Positions 1 to 9,258 of a DNA stretch of 64,000 nucleotides are shown in pieces. Source of the stretch: Paenibacillus oryzae (GTDB lineage: Bacteria; Bacillota; Bacilli; Paenibacillales; Paenibacillaceae). Position 1 is the first letter of the stretch. Each line of letters opens with the position of its first letter. Location: assembly GCF_001675045.1 (NCBI RefSeq), contig NZ_LYPA01000031.1:1-64000 (forward strand), given 5' to 3'. The notes under the pieces were generated by a model that saw only the letters and a program-made list of their open reading frames with translations, was not told the origin of the DNA and made no database searches. The translations under genes and the position numbers were made by a program.

Positions 1-40
1 CCATCATAACGGAGAGAACCTTCGTTGGGTAGCTATGTTT

Positions 41-244
41 TCAACATCCAGTTTTTTGGAAGCATTGTGGGTCAAGCATAGGCATCTGTGCGGATTGAAT
101 GAGATGCTGAATCATCTGCCCGATTGACCATACGTCTTCGCTAGACTTTTTGTGTAACTCTCCCAAGCTGAACGGCTCAACCTCCCTGATGTAAAAGGCT
201 ATAGTTTCCTGCAGGCTGTGCATCGCTTTTTCTGTTGCAGTCAC
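41..244 (-). pseudogene. DinB-superfamily protein, N-terminal part only
   Basis: The 67 residues match the first helices of DinB/YfiT-like four-helix-bundle proteins (WSIGQMIQHLIQSAQ followed by a QC pair), which normally run to about 150 residues. A GTG start at 244 sits behind AAGGAGTGAG. An in-frame TGA at 41-43 stops the frame soon after the first metal-site helix region, and the window ends 40 bases later, so the rest cannot be judged. It could be a broken gene, or the stop could be a sequence error. Family members are metal-binding and often thiol-linked; nothing here shows a substrate. It lies downstream of two WYL regulator genes on the same strand but after a terminator-like hairpin. 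Confidence 0.5.
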
Positions 245-301
245 GGCTAACTCACTCCTTGTAGTTGGATGCTAAAAACATTCCTATATCCAACTATACA
301 A

Positions 302-335
302 AAGCGCTACTGACACCATTATGTCAGTAGCGCTT
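302..335 (-). terminator. 14-bp perfect hairpin at the end of the WYL gene
   Basis: Arms 302-315 and 322-335 are exact reverse complements with a 6-base loop. The TGA stop of the WYL gene (324-326) lies in the right arm. On the minus strand the stem is followed by TTTTG, a short U run, so it is a plausible intrinsic terminator before the DinB-like gene. Confidence 0.6.
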
Positions 336-1268
336 AAGCATATTTTGAAGCTCGTTTTTAACCCGCTCCCGTAAAACCTCCGGCTCCAGCACAACCATCC
401 CGCTTCCGAACCCAAGCAGCCACTGAAGAAGCTCCTCGGGTTGACGCACGCGAAGGGTCGCCAGCCAGCCGTCTTCCTTTTCCTCCATCGTCTCCAAATA
501 ATAACTGCCTGTTTCCCGCGCTTGGTCGGCTATTTCATGCCGAATGAGGACTTTTACAAGAAGATGGCGGTCATCCGGCGGTTTGTATTGGGCCAGTCTA
601 AAATCCTCGGGCAGCTTGTATTCAGCCTCCAACGCAGCAAGTTCAGTCATTCGCAATAGCCGAAAATGCCGGATGCTTTGGCGCAGCTCGCACCAGGCAA
701 CAAGCACCCACCCTTGCATGAATACGAGGCCATACGGGGCTGCCGTACGGACGCTTCGGGTATTTCCGTCAGCTTCCGCAACTCTTTTGTTGTAATGAAA
801 GCTAATTTTCCGTGTCTCCAGCATCGCATTGTGAATCACTTCCAGATTGGCTCTTTCATGAGTTTGCAATTGATTCCTGGGTGAAGTAAACATCCGAAAG
901 TTCTTGCGAATTTGAGAGGATTCATTGGCAACAGCCTCTGGCAAAATAGCTTCAAGCTTTCTTCTTGACGTTTGGGCATGGCCAGCATAACGGGAATCAA
1001 ACCACTGCTCAATAAAATCGGTTCCCAGAAGCAGCGCAACCGCTTCTTCGGCAGTGAAGCTGACAGGAGGCAGGAAATACCCCTCAATCAATGAATATCC
1101 CTGACCCGGAGAGCCGATAATGGCTACTCCTGCTTCGCTTAAAGCCTGAATATCCCGATAAATCGTTCTGACGCTTGTTTCAAAGGTTGCCGCCAGGTCT
1201 TCCGCGCGCAATATCTTGTGGCGCTGGAGCTCCAGCACGATGGCTAACATGCGATCCGTCTTGTTCAT
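324..1268 (-). CDS. HTH-WYL transcriptional regulator (YafY/DeoR-like), copy 2
   Basis: The 314-residue protein has an HTH_11 winged helix at about residues 5-60 (SVRTIYRDIQALSEAGV) and a WYL-type ligand-sensing domain at about 140-215 (APYGLVF...WVLVAWC...FRLLRM), followed by the usual WCX C-terminal extension. Such proteins are DNA-binding regulators whose WYL domain is thought to sense nucleotides or small effectors. Its ATG overlaps the stop of the upstream WYL gene by four bases (ATGA), so the two are translationally coupled. The pair is clearly paralogous over the full length. The target genes are not evident; the DinB-like gene downstream or the divergent ABC operon are candidates. Confidence 0.9.
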   Translation of the reverse strand: MNKTDRMLAIVLELQRHKILRAEDLAATFETSVRTIYRDIQALSEAGVAIIGSPGQGYSLIEGYFLPPVSFTAEEAVALLLGTDFIEQWFDSRYAGHAQTSRRKLEAILPEAVANESSQIRKNFRMFTSPRNQLQTHERANLEVIHNAMLETRKISFHYNKRVAEADGNTRSVRTAAPYGLVFMQGWVLVAWCELRQSIRHFRLLRMTELAALEAEYKLPEDFRLAQYKPPDDRHLLVKVLIRHEIADQARETGSYYLETMEEKEDGWLATLRVRQPEELLQWLLGFGSGMVVLEPEVLRERVKNELQNMLKRY

Positions 1269-2221
1269 TGCGAACGTCCTCTGTATAAACCGGCAATGCG
1301 CTCTGCGCGATCCCGGATAAGAATCCGCAGCCGCTCCGGCTCAAGTACCTCCATCTGCGGTCCAAAGCTCAGAATAAAGCCGTAAAGCCAATCATTCTCG
1401 GGATAGGACTTGCGTACAATCCATCCGCCATCCGGATGGGATTCCAGCTCTTCTGCGTGAAACCATTCCTCAGCTTGTCCCCCCAGACTGTCGTAAATCC
1501 GCAGCGTCAAATCGATCCGGTTGCTGTCGTTGATCCAATCGCGCCCAATGCCGCCGTGTTCTTGCTGCGGCAGTTCCTTACGGACAAAGTATTCCGGAGC
1601 TGCTTCCAAATTTTTTATTCGTTGCAGCTTAAATAGGCGGAATTGGTTCCGGGAACGGCAAAAGGCTTGCAGGTACCATTCTCGTCCCTTCCAGACCAAA
1701 GTATGCGGCTCCGCACAGCGGCTTGTGGAATCGCCGCGGCTGTTGCGGTAGTGGAATTTAACGATCTGATTTTGTCCGATTGCGTCCTTCAGGAGGGACA
1801 ATTGCTTTTCCAGTACACTGTTTTCGCCCCAATGGGAGAAGTCGAATAAAACCTGGCTTGCTTTTTGCCTGAGCGCTGCCTCCTGCTCTGGAGGCACAAT
1901 GCTATTCAGCTTCTCCACCAGCTCCCTGCTTTTGGGATCGGGATAGGAGGTGGATATGCTGTGCAGCGCTGTCAGGATTGAAGCCAGCTCATCCCCCGTC
2001 AACACATTGTGATCCAGTCTGAAGCCCTCAATTAATCCAATCCCGCCGCCGCTTCCCTGGTAGGTAACAATAGGGATGCCAGCTTGGTTAATAGCTTCGA
2101 TATCCCGGTAGATAGTCCGTACAGAAACCTCGAATCGCTCTGCCAGCTCCTTGGCCTGCACCATCCGGCGGTTAAGCAGCAATATGACAATGGCGAGTAG
2201 TCTATCCAGCTTCACCGCCAA
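1265..2221 (-). CDS. HTH-WYL transcriptional regulator, copy 1
   Basis: The 318-residue protein has an N-terminal winged helix (about 5-60, SVRTIYRDIEAINQAGIPI), a WYL domain at about 145-220 (PHTLVWKGREWYLQAFC...FRLFKLQRI) and a WCX tail. It is the first gene of a two-gene unit and overlaps the second WYL gene by ATGA. Its upstream region lies directly against a pair of repeat elements at 2235-2592, so the promoter may sit in or be altered by the repeat. Two tandem WYL paralogues suggest a duplicated regulator, perhaps acting as a heterodimer; that is inference. Confidence 0.9.
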   Translation of the reverse strand: MAVKLDRLLAIVILLLNRRMVQAKELAERFEVSVRTIYRDIEAINQAGIPIVTYQGSGGGIGLIEGFRLDHNVLTGDELASILTALHSISTSYPDPKSRELVEKLNSIVPPEQEAALRQKASQVLFDFSHWGENSVLEKQLSLLKDAIGQNQIVKFHYRNSRGDSTSRCAEPHTLVWKGREWYLQAFCRSRNQFRLFKLQRIKNLEAAPEYFVRKELPQQEHGGIGRDWINDSNRIDLTLRIYDSLGGQAEEWFHAEELESHPDGGWIVRKSYPENDWLYGFILSFGPQMEVLEPERLRILIRDRAERIAGLYRGRSQ

Positions 2222-2234
2222 TTCCCCCTTTGTA

Positions 2235-2409
2235 GATGTGGTTCAAAAAGTCCGCTTTCCATTGCGAGACATGCCTAGCGGCATGGTCAGCGTCGAATAT
2301 GGCATTCAGCCGAAATCTCCGAGCCTCACGTAGCTTCCACTACGCTCCGGTTCTCGATTTCTAGCTTCATCCCATCTTCTCGGCACTGAAAACCGGACTT
2401 TTTGAACTT
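2235..2409. repeat. 175-bp repeat element with terminal inverted repeats, copy A
   Basis: The element is flanked by GTTCAAAAAGTCCG at the left and its exact reverse complement at the right. It has no coding potential of its own and looks like a MITE or extragenic repeat. The second copy starts 183 bp further on. Confidence 0.75.
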
Positions 2410-2417
2410 GATTGTAT

Positions 2418-2592
2418 GATGTGGTTCAAAAAGTCCGCTTTCCATTGCGAGACATGCCTAGCGGCATGGTCAGCTTCGAATATGGCATTCAGCCGAAATC
2501 TCCGAGCCTCACGTAGCTCCCACTACGCTCCGGTTCTCGATTTCTAGCTTCATCCCATCTTCTCGGCACTGAAAACCGGACTTTTTGAACTT
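2418..2592. repeat. 175-bp repeat element with terminal inverted repeats, copy B
   Basis: It is nearly identical to copy A: I find two substitutions (G/T in the ...CGTCGAATAT segment and T/C in the ...TAGCTTCC segment). It carries the same 14-bp inverted ends and lies in the same orientation. Together the copies fill the space between the WYL genes and the ABC operon. Confidence 0.75.
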
Positions 2593-2723
2593 TCATTTTT
2601 ACTTTTTAAAGTATTTATGTAAATTCCGGTTTTCTACAGCTTATCTTAAGGTTTTCTTTAGATCAACTTATACACTGGATGATAGCATGTGGATATGTAA
2701 AAAAAACACGGGAGGCTTTTGTC

Positions 2724-3446
2724 ATGATGATACAAATGTCGGGAATCAGTCATCAATTTACGATCGGCAAACGAGCCAAGGAAAAGGTAGTGCCTGTCCT
2801 GAAGAATATTCATCTTCAGGTTGAAAAAGGAGAGATTATGGCGATTGTTGGGCGAAGCGGTTCGGGAAAGTCCACGCTGCTCAACCTGATGTCGGGCTAT
2901 ATTCGTCCAACGGAAGGTCGAATTGTGGTTGCCGGTCAGGATGTCACTGGCTTGACGGAGGGGCAATGGGCGGATTTTCGGCTGGCGAATTACGGCTTTA
3001 TTTTTCAGAGCTTTCAATTGATCCCGGGACTGACCGCTGCCGAAAATGTAGAATTGCCGCTGGTACTGAAGGGGGTTGACAAGGCGCTTCGAAAACGGCG
3101 TACAGAGGAGCTGCTGGAGCAGGTGGGCATGGCGGAATATATGACCCATTACCCCGGCGAGCTGTCCGGCGGCCAGCAGCAGCGGGTGTCGGTTGCCCGA
3201 GCGTTGGTCATGGAGCCGCCAATCGTATTGGCGGACGAACCCACAGGCAGCCTCGACAGCGAAAACGAAAAAAGCCTGTTAACCATGATCCGTCAATTGA
3301 ACCATGAGCTCGGCATTACCTTTGTCATTATTACGCACGATGAACAGGTGGCTGCCATAGCCAACCGGACGTTGCGCCTGAGGGATGGGGCCGTACAGCA
3401 TCCGGTGCCGGTTTCGGGTTCCGTTCAGGGAGGGGTAGGGATATGA
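2724..3446 (+). CDS. ABC transporter ATP-binding protein, MacB/LolD type
   Basis: The 240-residue ATPase has Walker [10 protein letters not shown] at residues 43-51, a Q-loop in IFQSFQL, signature LSGGQQQRV, Walker [11 protein letters not shown] and H-loop THD. The ATG at 2724 is chosen because GGAGG sits 8 bases upstream; an in-frame upstream start at 2679 lacks a ribosome site. It powers the permease encoded next, with a 4-base ATGA overlap. Members of this family do not translocate across the inner membrane in the classic way; they drive mechanotransmission, extruding peptides, antibiotics or lipoproteins. The substrate here is unknown; antimicrobial peptide export or sensing is a common role in Bacillales. 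Confidence 0.92.
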   Translation: MMIQMSGISHQFTIGKRAKEKVVPVLKNIHLQVEKGEIMAIVGRSGSGKSTLLNLMSGYIRPTEGRIVVAGQDVTGLTEGQWADFRLANYGFIFQSFQLIPGLTAAENVELPLVLKGVDKALRKRRTEELLEQVGMAEYMTHYPGELSGGQQQRVSVARALVMEPPIVLADEPTGSLDSENEKSLLTMIRQLNHELGITFVIITHDEQVAAIANRTLRLRDGAVQHPVPVSGSVQGGVGI

Positions 3447-4774
3447 AGCTTGGAGATCAGCTCCAATTTGTCCGGCAAAATATGAAGCGCAATAAAACAA
3501 GACTGTTTATGACGATTCTGGCTACGGCAATGGGCTGCGCCTTTCTGATCGTATTGGCCTCCGTTGGCTTTGGCGTGCAAAAAAGCATCGTGGACCGGAT
3601 CGTGGGAGATCGTCTGGTTACGTCGATCGAGGTGCCGGGCAAGGATAGGGATGTTAATGATAACCAGGGTATTCACAGCGAGGATATCCAGTATTTTCAT
3701 TCAATTCCCAAGGTTAAAGCCGTTACATTCAAGTATTGGGTCAACCAGCCTATAGTTATAAAGGCTAATGGCGCCGTTATCGACAACGACCGGATGCTTA
3801 TGGTCGATTTTAACGCCGAGCAGCAGTCGGGAACAACGCTTAGCGCGGGCAGATGGCCGGAAAAGGACAACGAAATTGTTGTTGGCTACAATGTTTTTGG
3901 CGTCAATGATGAGGGTGTCTCCAAAGCAGCGGATAGGCTGGAGCAGGTGGTCAAGCTGCATGTGGACCACTATGATGGAGGGAAGCTTGCGACCAAAGAG
4001 CTGGATGCTGTCATTGTGGGCGTTTGGAATGAGCCGAAGCGGGAATGGATTGAGGATAAGGCCATTTATATCGGTGAAGGGCTGATTGGGCAAATTGAAG
4101 CTGTAACAGGTACCTTGGCCGGAGAAATACCTTATTTTGACGAAACGCCCGACCCGAAACAGCTGGAGCAGAGGCTATCGGAAATTCCTAAAGCCGGAGA
4201 GCCGCGGCAATTTGGCGGAGTTACCGTCGTTGCGGACAAAGCCTCTGATGTAAAAGGGATTTCGGACACTCTTCGCGAAAAAAGCTATTATGTCTATTCG
4301 GTGGCTGACGAGGTGTCGCAGATTAATGTATTTTTCCTGATTTTGAAAATAGGGCTGATATTTGTTGGAGCAATTGCAGTACTGATTGCATCAATCGGCA
4401 TTTTTAACACGATGACGATGGCCGTAACCGAGCGCGCTCAGGATATCGGCATTATGAAGGCCATTGGCGCACATCCCTCCGTCATCAAAAGGGTATTTCT
4501 GCTGGAAAGCGCCATGATTGGCATCATCGGCGCGGTGTTCGGCACAGTTGTTGCTTATGGCATATCCGTAGCGGTAAACGCCGGATTGCCCGCCCTGGTC
4601 TCCATGGCAATGGGAGAGAAGCTGCCGGAGGGCTTCCGCTTCTCCATCATTCCGGCTTATCTGGCGCTGCTAGCCTGCTCGATTTCGTTGGTTGTAGCCA
4701 TGCTGTCGGGTTATCGGCCGGCCAAACGCGCAACCGCCATTGATGTGCTCAGCGCTTTGCGCAGAGATATTTAG
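3443..4774 (+). CDS. ABC transporter permease, MacB/FtsX type
   Basis: The 443-residue membrane protein has one N-terminal transmembrane segment (about 18-42), a large extracellular MacB_PCD-like domain (about 45-285) and three C-terminal segments of the FtsX fold. The cytoplasmic loop RAQDIGIMKAIGAHPSVIKR is the coupling motif typical of the family. It forms a complex with the ATPase encoded just upstream. The next gene, a small lipoprotein, may be an accessory on the outer face of the membrane. No separate adaptor (MacA-like) gene is seen. Confidence 0.9.
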   Translation: MKLGDQLQFVRQNMKRNKTRLFMTILATAMGCAFLIVLASVGFGVQKSIVDRIVGDRLVTSIEVPGKDRDVNDNQGIHSEDIQYFHSIPKVKAVTFKYWVNQPIVIKANGAVIDNDRMLMVDFNAEQQSGTTLSAGRWPEKDNEIVVGYNVFGVNDEGVSKAADRLEQVVKLHVDHYDGGKLATKELDAVIVGVWNEPKREWIEDKAIYIGEGLIGQIEAVTGTLAGEIPYFDETPDPKQLEQRLSEIPKAGEPRQFGGVTVVADKASDVKGISDTLREKSYYVYSVADEVSQINVFFLILKIGLIFVGAIAVLIASIGIFNTMTMAVTERAQDIGIMKAIGAHPSVIKRVFLLESAMIGIIGAVFGTVVAYGISVAVNAGLPALVSMAMGEKLPEGFRFSIIPAYLALLACSISLVVAMLSGYRPAKRATAIDVLSALRRDI

Positions 4775-4854
4775 TGCAGGCGCGATACGCCGAGTGCTTG
4801 CCCTGTACAGAGACGTTTGAGGCTAGAGCATTGTTGAAAAGGAGGAAAGAAGGC

Positions 4855-5187
4855 ATGAAAGCATGGGTAAAGCTTCTGTTTACATTAGTTCTGGTTTTCT
4901 CTCTGACGGCTTGCGATAAAGCCTTTGACGGAGAGAAGTGGAGCGAAAATCCCGAAGAGCGCGGCAGCATGATGGGCAGCTTGCAGAAAAAGCATGAGCT
5001 GAAGGGCATGACCGAGGACGAAATTGTAGAGCTTCTTGGCGAGCCGAGCAGCAAGCAGGAAGAGGAAGAAGAGCGGCAATTCGTCTACTATTTGGGCAGA
5101 GCCTCTCTGGGCGTGGATGACAGCCTGTTAAGGCTTTATTTTTCAGAGGACGGAATAGTGGAATCCTATCGAATAACAAACGATTAA
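4855..5187 (+). CDS. Small BamE/SmpA-like lipoprotein
   Basis: Translation most likely starts at ATG 4855, where AAAGGAGGAAAG precedes by a proper distance. The 110 residues then begin with a lipoprotein signal peptide ending in the lipobox LTAC, Cys about residue 20. The mature part contains GMTEDEIVELLGEPS, the motif of the small SmpA/OmlA (BamE-like) alpha-beta fold, and a stretch of acidic residues. It should be anchored to the outer face of the membrane. It is 80 bases after the ABC permease gene in the same direction, so co-expression and an accessory role with the exporter are likely but unproven. Confidence 0.75.
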   Translation: MKAWVKLLFTLVLVFSLTACDKAFDGEKWSENPEERGSMMGSLQKKHELKGMTEDEIVELLGEPSSKQEEEEERQFVYYLGRASLGVDDSLLRLYFSEDGIVESYRITND

Positions 5188-5336
5188 GACCAGTCGCATG
5201 TAGTTGATCGAGCTTGAAGAGCCGCTCTAGCTCCCCCGGAGCAACGGTAAAGCAGCGAAGCCCCAATTCTGGTATAATCATGCAGGGGCACATCATTTGC
5301 ACGTTCAAAGGTCCCCTAAAATCATTAACTAACGGG

Positions 5337-6530
5337 GTGTTGAACATCAGTAATCAAACCAATCGTCTAATCGGAATCGACGGCATTCGGGGGCTCAGCC
5401 TGCTGGGCATCCTGCTTGCCAATACGCTGGCTTTCCAATACGGCATATGGGAATCCGAAATCATTTCTTTTTTTGAGCTTTCGTCCTTCGATGAGGCCGT
5501 TTATTCGGCGGTTCTTATATTGGTAAAGGGCAGCTTTGCGCCTATTTTTGCTTTTCTGTACGGCTTTGGAACAATCAAAATGTCGCAAAATCTGGAGCAG
5601 CGGGGTTTATCGCCGTATCCCTTTTTGATCAGGCGTTTTTTGTTCCTGCTGGCAGCGGGACTCCTTCATTTCCTTTTGTTATGGGAAGGCGATGTTTTGG
5701 CTACCTACGGTCTGTCCGGCTTTTTGCTGCTTGCTTTCCTGAAGGTTAAGCCTAAGGCATTAATCATCGTTGGCATTAGCGTACTGTCGCTATTCAGCCT
5801 GATGACCTACGGAAGCGCGGGCAGCACTGCTCTTCCGGGCGTTAACTGGGAGGATTTTGCCCGAGACTCCATGAATGTGTACCAGAATGGGGGATATTCC
5901 GCTATTCAAAGCTTCCGGCTGGAGCTTGGAGCGGGGCCGTTTAGCCGGATTATCTTTATCTTCAACTGGCTGTTCATTCCGATTTTAATTTCCTCAATGT
6001 TTATGTTTGGCATGGCGGCGGCAAAGGCGAGGCTGTTCCATCAGCCTGCGGAGGAAAAAAGGTTGTATGTCAGAATTGCGGCTATTCTGATTCCGGCGGG
6101 CATTGCCTTAAAGGCGGTTAAGGTGGTTTGGCCTCAGCTGGGCATTGGGGGCAGCCTGCATACTTTGGGAGGCACCGTTTTGGCGCTGGGGTATGTATTT
6201 GCTTTTGCGTTGTTGTTTATCCGGCAAAATGAAAAGCCTGCCGCATGGCGGACGGGGCTGATCAGCGTTGGCAAGCTGTCTATGTCCAACTATTTGCTGC
6301 AAACGGTGTTTGGCGTCTTGATCTTTTACGGCTACGGCCTTGGCCTGTTCGGCAAGCTCGGCACGGCCATCGGCTGTTTGCTGGCGATTGCGTTTTTTGG
6401 CCTGCAAGCCTGGGCCAGCGGCTTGTATTTGCGCCGCTTCAAGATGGGGCCGGCGGAAAAGCTTATCCGTTCGGTGACCTGGCTAGGCCATGGACGCAAG
6501 CGGGAGCAGCCCCGCGCTCCAGGCATGTAG
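5337..6530 (+). CDS. DUF418-family multispanning membrane protein
   Basis: The protein has about ten hydrophobic segments, begins with RLIGIDGIRGLSLLGILLAN, the N-terminal hallmark of DUF418 (acyltransferase-3-related) proteins, and ends in the DUF418 C-terminal block (SMSNYLLQTVFGVLIFYGYG). The start is uncertain: GTG 5337 gives the usual short N-terminus, TTG 5340 is also possible, and the frame is open back to 5214. A TATAAT-like box at about 5273 could be a promoter. The function of the family is not firmly known; several members sit near antibiotic or cell-envelope genes. It follows the ABC exporter and lipoprotein genes. Confidence 0.8.
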   Translation: MLNISNQTNRLIGIDGIRGLSLLGILLANTLAFQYGIWESEIISFFELSSFDEAVYSAVLILVKGSFAPIFAFLYGFGTIKMSQNLEQRGLSPYPFLIRRFLFLLAAGLLHFLLLWEGDVLATYGLSGFLLLAFLKVKPKALIIVGISVLSLFSLMTYGSAGSTALPGVNWEDFARDSMNVYQNGGYSAIQSFRLELGAGPFSRIIFIFNWLFIPILISSMFMFGMAAAKARLFHQPAEEKRLYVRIAAILIPAGIALKAVKVVWPQLGIGGSLHTLGGTVLALGYVFAFALLFIRQNEKPAAWRTGLISVGKLSMSNYLLQTVFGVLIFYGYGLGLFGKLGTAIGCLLAIAFFGLQAWASGLYLRRFKMGPAEKLIRSVTWLGHGRKREQPRAPGM

Positions 6531-6649
6531 GCGAAAATGGGAGCTGGTATCCGGGCGGCGCAGTTGGCTGAACCTGATACACTAAAACAGCAGTCGATAT
6601 CCGACTGTCGCTGGCTGACACTGACGACTTAATTATTCTTCGACTCTTC

Positions 6650-6688
6650 AAGCGCCATTGGCTGGTTTTCTACCAGCCGATGGCGCTT
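6650..6688. terminator. Hairpin overlapping the end of the GGT-like gene
   Basis: Arms AAGCGCCAT-T-GGCTGGT and ACCAGCC-G-ATGGCGCTT pair around a short loop that contains the TAG stop of the minus-strand gene. There is no long U run on either side, so termination is plausible rather than certain. It lies between convergent genes. Confidence 0.45.
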
Positions 6689-8253
6689 CCGTCGCTTCGG
6701 CGGTCTGCTCCGCCCTGGAGACATCCTTGCTCATCCCTCACGATGGCGTGTGCATGGCCCATGACGCCGTCCCACTCCTTGACAGTCCGGACGATATGAC
6801 CAGCCTCCTCAAGCCGCTGCCGCACCTGAGGCGCTATGCGGCTTTCCACCTTCAATTCCCGCGTGGCTTCCCCCCATGTTCGTCCCCACACCCAGCGCGG
6901 CTCGTCGATGGCCTTTTGGGGGTCCATCCCAAAATCTACAATACGAGTCAACAGGGCCGTTTGCGTCTGCGGCTGTCCTTCGCCGCCTTGCGTGCCGTAT
7001 AGAATGGATGGTTTTCCGTCGCGCAGAGCCATTGCCGGCATAAGCGTATGGAAGGTTCGTTTGGCGGGTTCCAGAGCATTGACATGGTGAGGGTTCAGCG
7101 AAAAATAGGAACCCCGGTTTTGCAGCAAAATCCCCGTATTGCCCGCTACAACACCTGATCCAAATTCAAAATACAGACTTTGAATAAAAGAGACGGCATT
7201 GCCGTCCCGGTCCACGACAGCCGCATAGGCCGTATCCGAGCCCGTTGGCTTCGACTCAGCTTGAACGCTTGCACGAGATAGCTCGATGGAAGCCGCCAGC
7301 TGCGCCGCATATCCTTTGTCCAGCAGCCGTGCCAGGGGCACCGTATAAAAAGCGGGATCGGTCAGGTAAGCATCGCGGTCGCGGAAGCTTAGCTTAAGGG
7401 CCTCCACGCACAGATGATAATACTCATAGGTGCCGTGTCCAAGCGCCGCCAAATCAAATGGCTCCAGTATATTCAGCGCCATAATGCCGGCAAACCCTTG
7501 CGAATTAGGCGGCATCTGGCATACGTTATAGCCCCGATAGGAACCGGTTAGCGGCTCCACCCAATCGCCGTGATGGTCGGCGAAATCATCCATTCCCAGC
7601 AAGCCGCCGTTCCGCTGCAAAAAACGCGTGATTTCTGTTGCTGTTTCGCCTCTGTAAAAATCCTCCTTGCCTTTTTCCGCGATCCGGCGCAGTACAGCCG
7701 CCATCATGGGCTGGCGGAAAGATGTGCCGGGGGCCGGGGCTTGGCCGGAGGGGGCGTAGGTTGCTGCCGTCTCCGCAGTAAGCAGCAGCATATCCAGATG
7801 CTCGGCGGCATTGCGATGCTGATCGACAGTCATGGGAAAACCTCCCTCCGCATAGACGATGGAGGGAGACAACACCTCGCCCCATGGCAGGCTTCCATAG
7901 GCGCTGTGTACAGCATCCCAGCCATCCACCATTCCGGGGACAGTGACAATGGAGGGAATGCCTCTGCTGGGAATTGAGCTTTGCCCCCCATAGGCTTGAA
8001 GCGTAGCGCGATAGCCCGATCTGCCGCTGGCATTGTAGCCGCGTATCCGGCCTTCCCCTGCATGATAGGTCAGCCAGAAGGAATCTCCGCCAAGGCCCGT
8101 CATATGGGGATATACAACAGCAAGAGCTGCGCTGACGGCTACAGCGGCATCAAAGGCATTGCCGCCTTGCTCCAGAATTCTTGCTCCCGCCTCGGTCGCC
8201 AAATGATGCGGGCTGACTACCATGGCGTCCTTTCCGATAACCGAAGAGCTCAT
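6670..8253 (-). CDS. Gamma-glutamyltransferase-like Ntn-hydrolase (YwrD-type)
   Basis: The 527-residue protein is full length for the family. The N-terminal large-subunit motif is HHLATEAGARILEQGGNAFDAAV. The autocatalytic cleavage and nucleophile site is at about residue 340, SDTAYAAVVD (Thr), followed by the glycine motif YGTQGGEGQPQTQ of the small subunit. No signal peptide is seen, so it should be cytoplasmic, unlike secreted Ggt. ATG 8253 is preferred because GGGGAG precedes it; a TTG at 8271 is in frame. It is transcribed away from the Lrp-CHR-allantoin genes and shares their control region, suggesting a part in nitrogen scavenging. The exact substrate (gamma-glutamyl or a cyclic amide) is not shown. 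Confidence 0.85.
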   Translation of the reverse strand: MSSSVIGKDAMVVSPHHLATEAGARILEQGGNAFDAAVAVSAALAVVYPHMTGLGGDSFWLTYHAGEGRIRGYNASGRSGYRATLQAYGGQSSIPSRGIPSIVTVPGMVDGWDAVHSAYGSLPWGEVLSPSIVYAEGGFPMTVDQHRNAAEHLDMLLLTAETAATYAPSGQAPAPGTSFRQPMMAAVLRRIAEKGKEDFYRGETATEITRFLQRNGGLLGMDDFADHHGDWVEPLTGSYRGYNVCQMPPNSQGFAGIMALNILEPFDLAALGHGTYEYYHLCVEALKLSFRDRDAYLTDPAFYTVPLARLLDKGYAAQLAASIELSRASVQAESKPTGSDTAYAAVVDRDGNAVSFIQSLYFEFGSGVVAGNTGILLQNRGSYFSLNPHHVNALEPAKRTFHTLMPAMALRDGKPSILYGTQGGEGQPQTQTALLTRIVDFGMDPQKAIDEPRWVWGRTWGEATRELKVESRIAPQVRQRLEEAGHIVRTVKEWDGVMGHAHAIVRDEQGCLQGGADRRSDGSAIGW

Positions 8254-8756
8254 TCTGTCCACACTCCCCAAGAAATAATGAAAGATTATTACGTACTACT
8301 GCATGTACTGCATGTACTTTTTAATTTACTGCATTACGCCCTGCATCACACAGCCTCGTGCGGGTCCTGCCTGCTGAATCTTCATTGCTTTTGCATTTTG
8401 TGTGAATATACGTATAAAAAGTGTGCTTCTGAATGCCATTAGGCTCGTGTTGTACGATAAATCGTACAACATTACTTATTCAGAGGGGGTGATCCTTTAT
8501 TTTTGTACGATATTCCATACAAGTTGTAGGCATTGCGGTGCAGCAAATAGTATTTTGAGTGAACTATCGTACAATCTTTCTTGTTGTTTAAGTGTAGGTT
8601 GAGATATTATCTACCGTCAAACTTTTTCCTACCATAGCATCATCCCTGAACGGGTGCAATACATAAGTAAGGGAAAATGAAAAAAATCATTGATAATGTA
8701 TGTTTTCAGCTTTATATTAGTACATATTGCAATTAAAATAGGATTTTTGATTCCGT
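8254..8756. promoter_or_regulatory. Divergent control region between GGT-like and Lrp genes, with TTGTACGAT operators
   Basis: A perfect palindrome of GTTGTACGAT, AA and its reverse complement lies at 8449-8470. The same 10-mer core recurs at 8503-8512 (direct) and 8565-8574 (inverted). This regular array is what operators for a dimeric or oligomeric regulator look like. The Lrp protein encoded next door and a purine-type regulator are both candidates. No open frame here has a ribosome site and family resemblance. Confidence 0.55.
8690..8718 (+). promoter_or_regulatory. Sigma-A promoter of the Lrp-CHR-allantoin run
   Basis: TTGATA at 8690-8695 and TATATT at 8713-8718 are separated by exactly 17 bp, about 40 bp upstream of the TTG start at 8757. 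The predicted transcript start is near 8725. Confidence 0.6.
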
Positions 8757-9254
8757 TTGGAATGGAAAGGAATGAGTGAGACGGAGCATAGAGACGGCAG
8801 CACAGTGGATCTGGACGAAACGGATCGTCAAATTATAAAGGAATTGAACGCAAACGGCAGAATATCCTACACGGAGCTGGCCAAAAAAGTCGGACTGTCG
8901 CGCGTAGCGGTGCAGGCGAGGGTGAATGCTCTTCAGGAAAGCGGCGTTATCGAACGGTTTACGGCCGTGATCAACCCGGAACGGATAGGCATTGCCGTAT
9001 CGGCTTTTTTTAACGTCGAGGTGGAGCCCAAATATTTGCACGAGGTTGCCGATCGTCTGTCGACGGAGCCGTTTGTCACCAGCCTGTACCATATGACGGG
9101 CCCTAGCAAGCTGCATATGCACGGCTTGTTCCGCAGCAACGCCGAGATGGAGTCCTTCCTTAAGGAAAAGCTGTACATGCTGCCGGGTATTATGGGCGTC
9201 GATTGCCAGGTGCTGATCAACCGGTACAAAAGCCGGATGGGAATGAGGCTATAG
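8757..9254 (+). CDS. Lrp/AsnC-family transcriptional regulator
   Basis: The protein (about 160-165 residues) has an AsnC-type HTH ([31 protein letters not shown], residues about 18-50) and a C-terminal RAM/ACT-like ligand domain (about 75-155). The start is either TTG 8757, with TAGGAT upstream, or ATG 8772 with GGAAAGGA directly before it. It is the first gene before the CHR pair and allantoin genes, only four bases from the next start, so it probably regulates that unit in response to an amino acid or ureide. The TTGTACGAT sites upstream are possible operators. Confidence 0.88.
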   Translation: MEWKGMSETEHRDGSTVDLDETDRQIIKELNANGRISYTELAKKVGLSRVAVQARVNALQESGVIERFTAVINPERIGIAVSAFFNVEVEPKYLHEVADRLSTEPFVTSLYHMTGPSKLHMHGLFRSNAEMESFLKEKLYMLPGIMGVDCQVLINRYKSRMGMRL

Positions 9255-9258
9255 CGGA

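Noticed and set aside
7981..8442. Rightward frame opposite the start of the GGT-like gene
   Set aside because: Antisense shadow of a well-supported enzyme gene.
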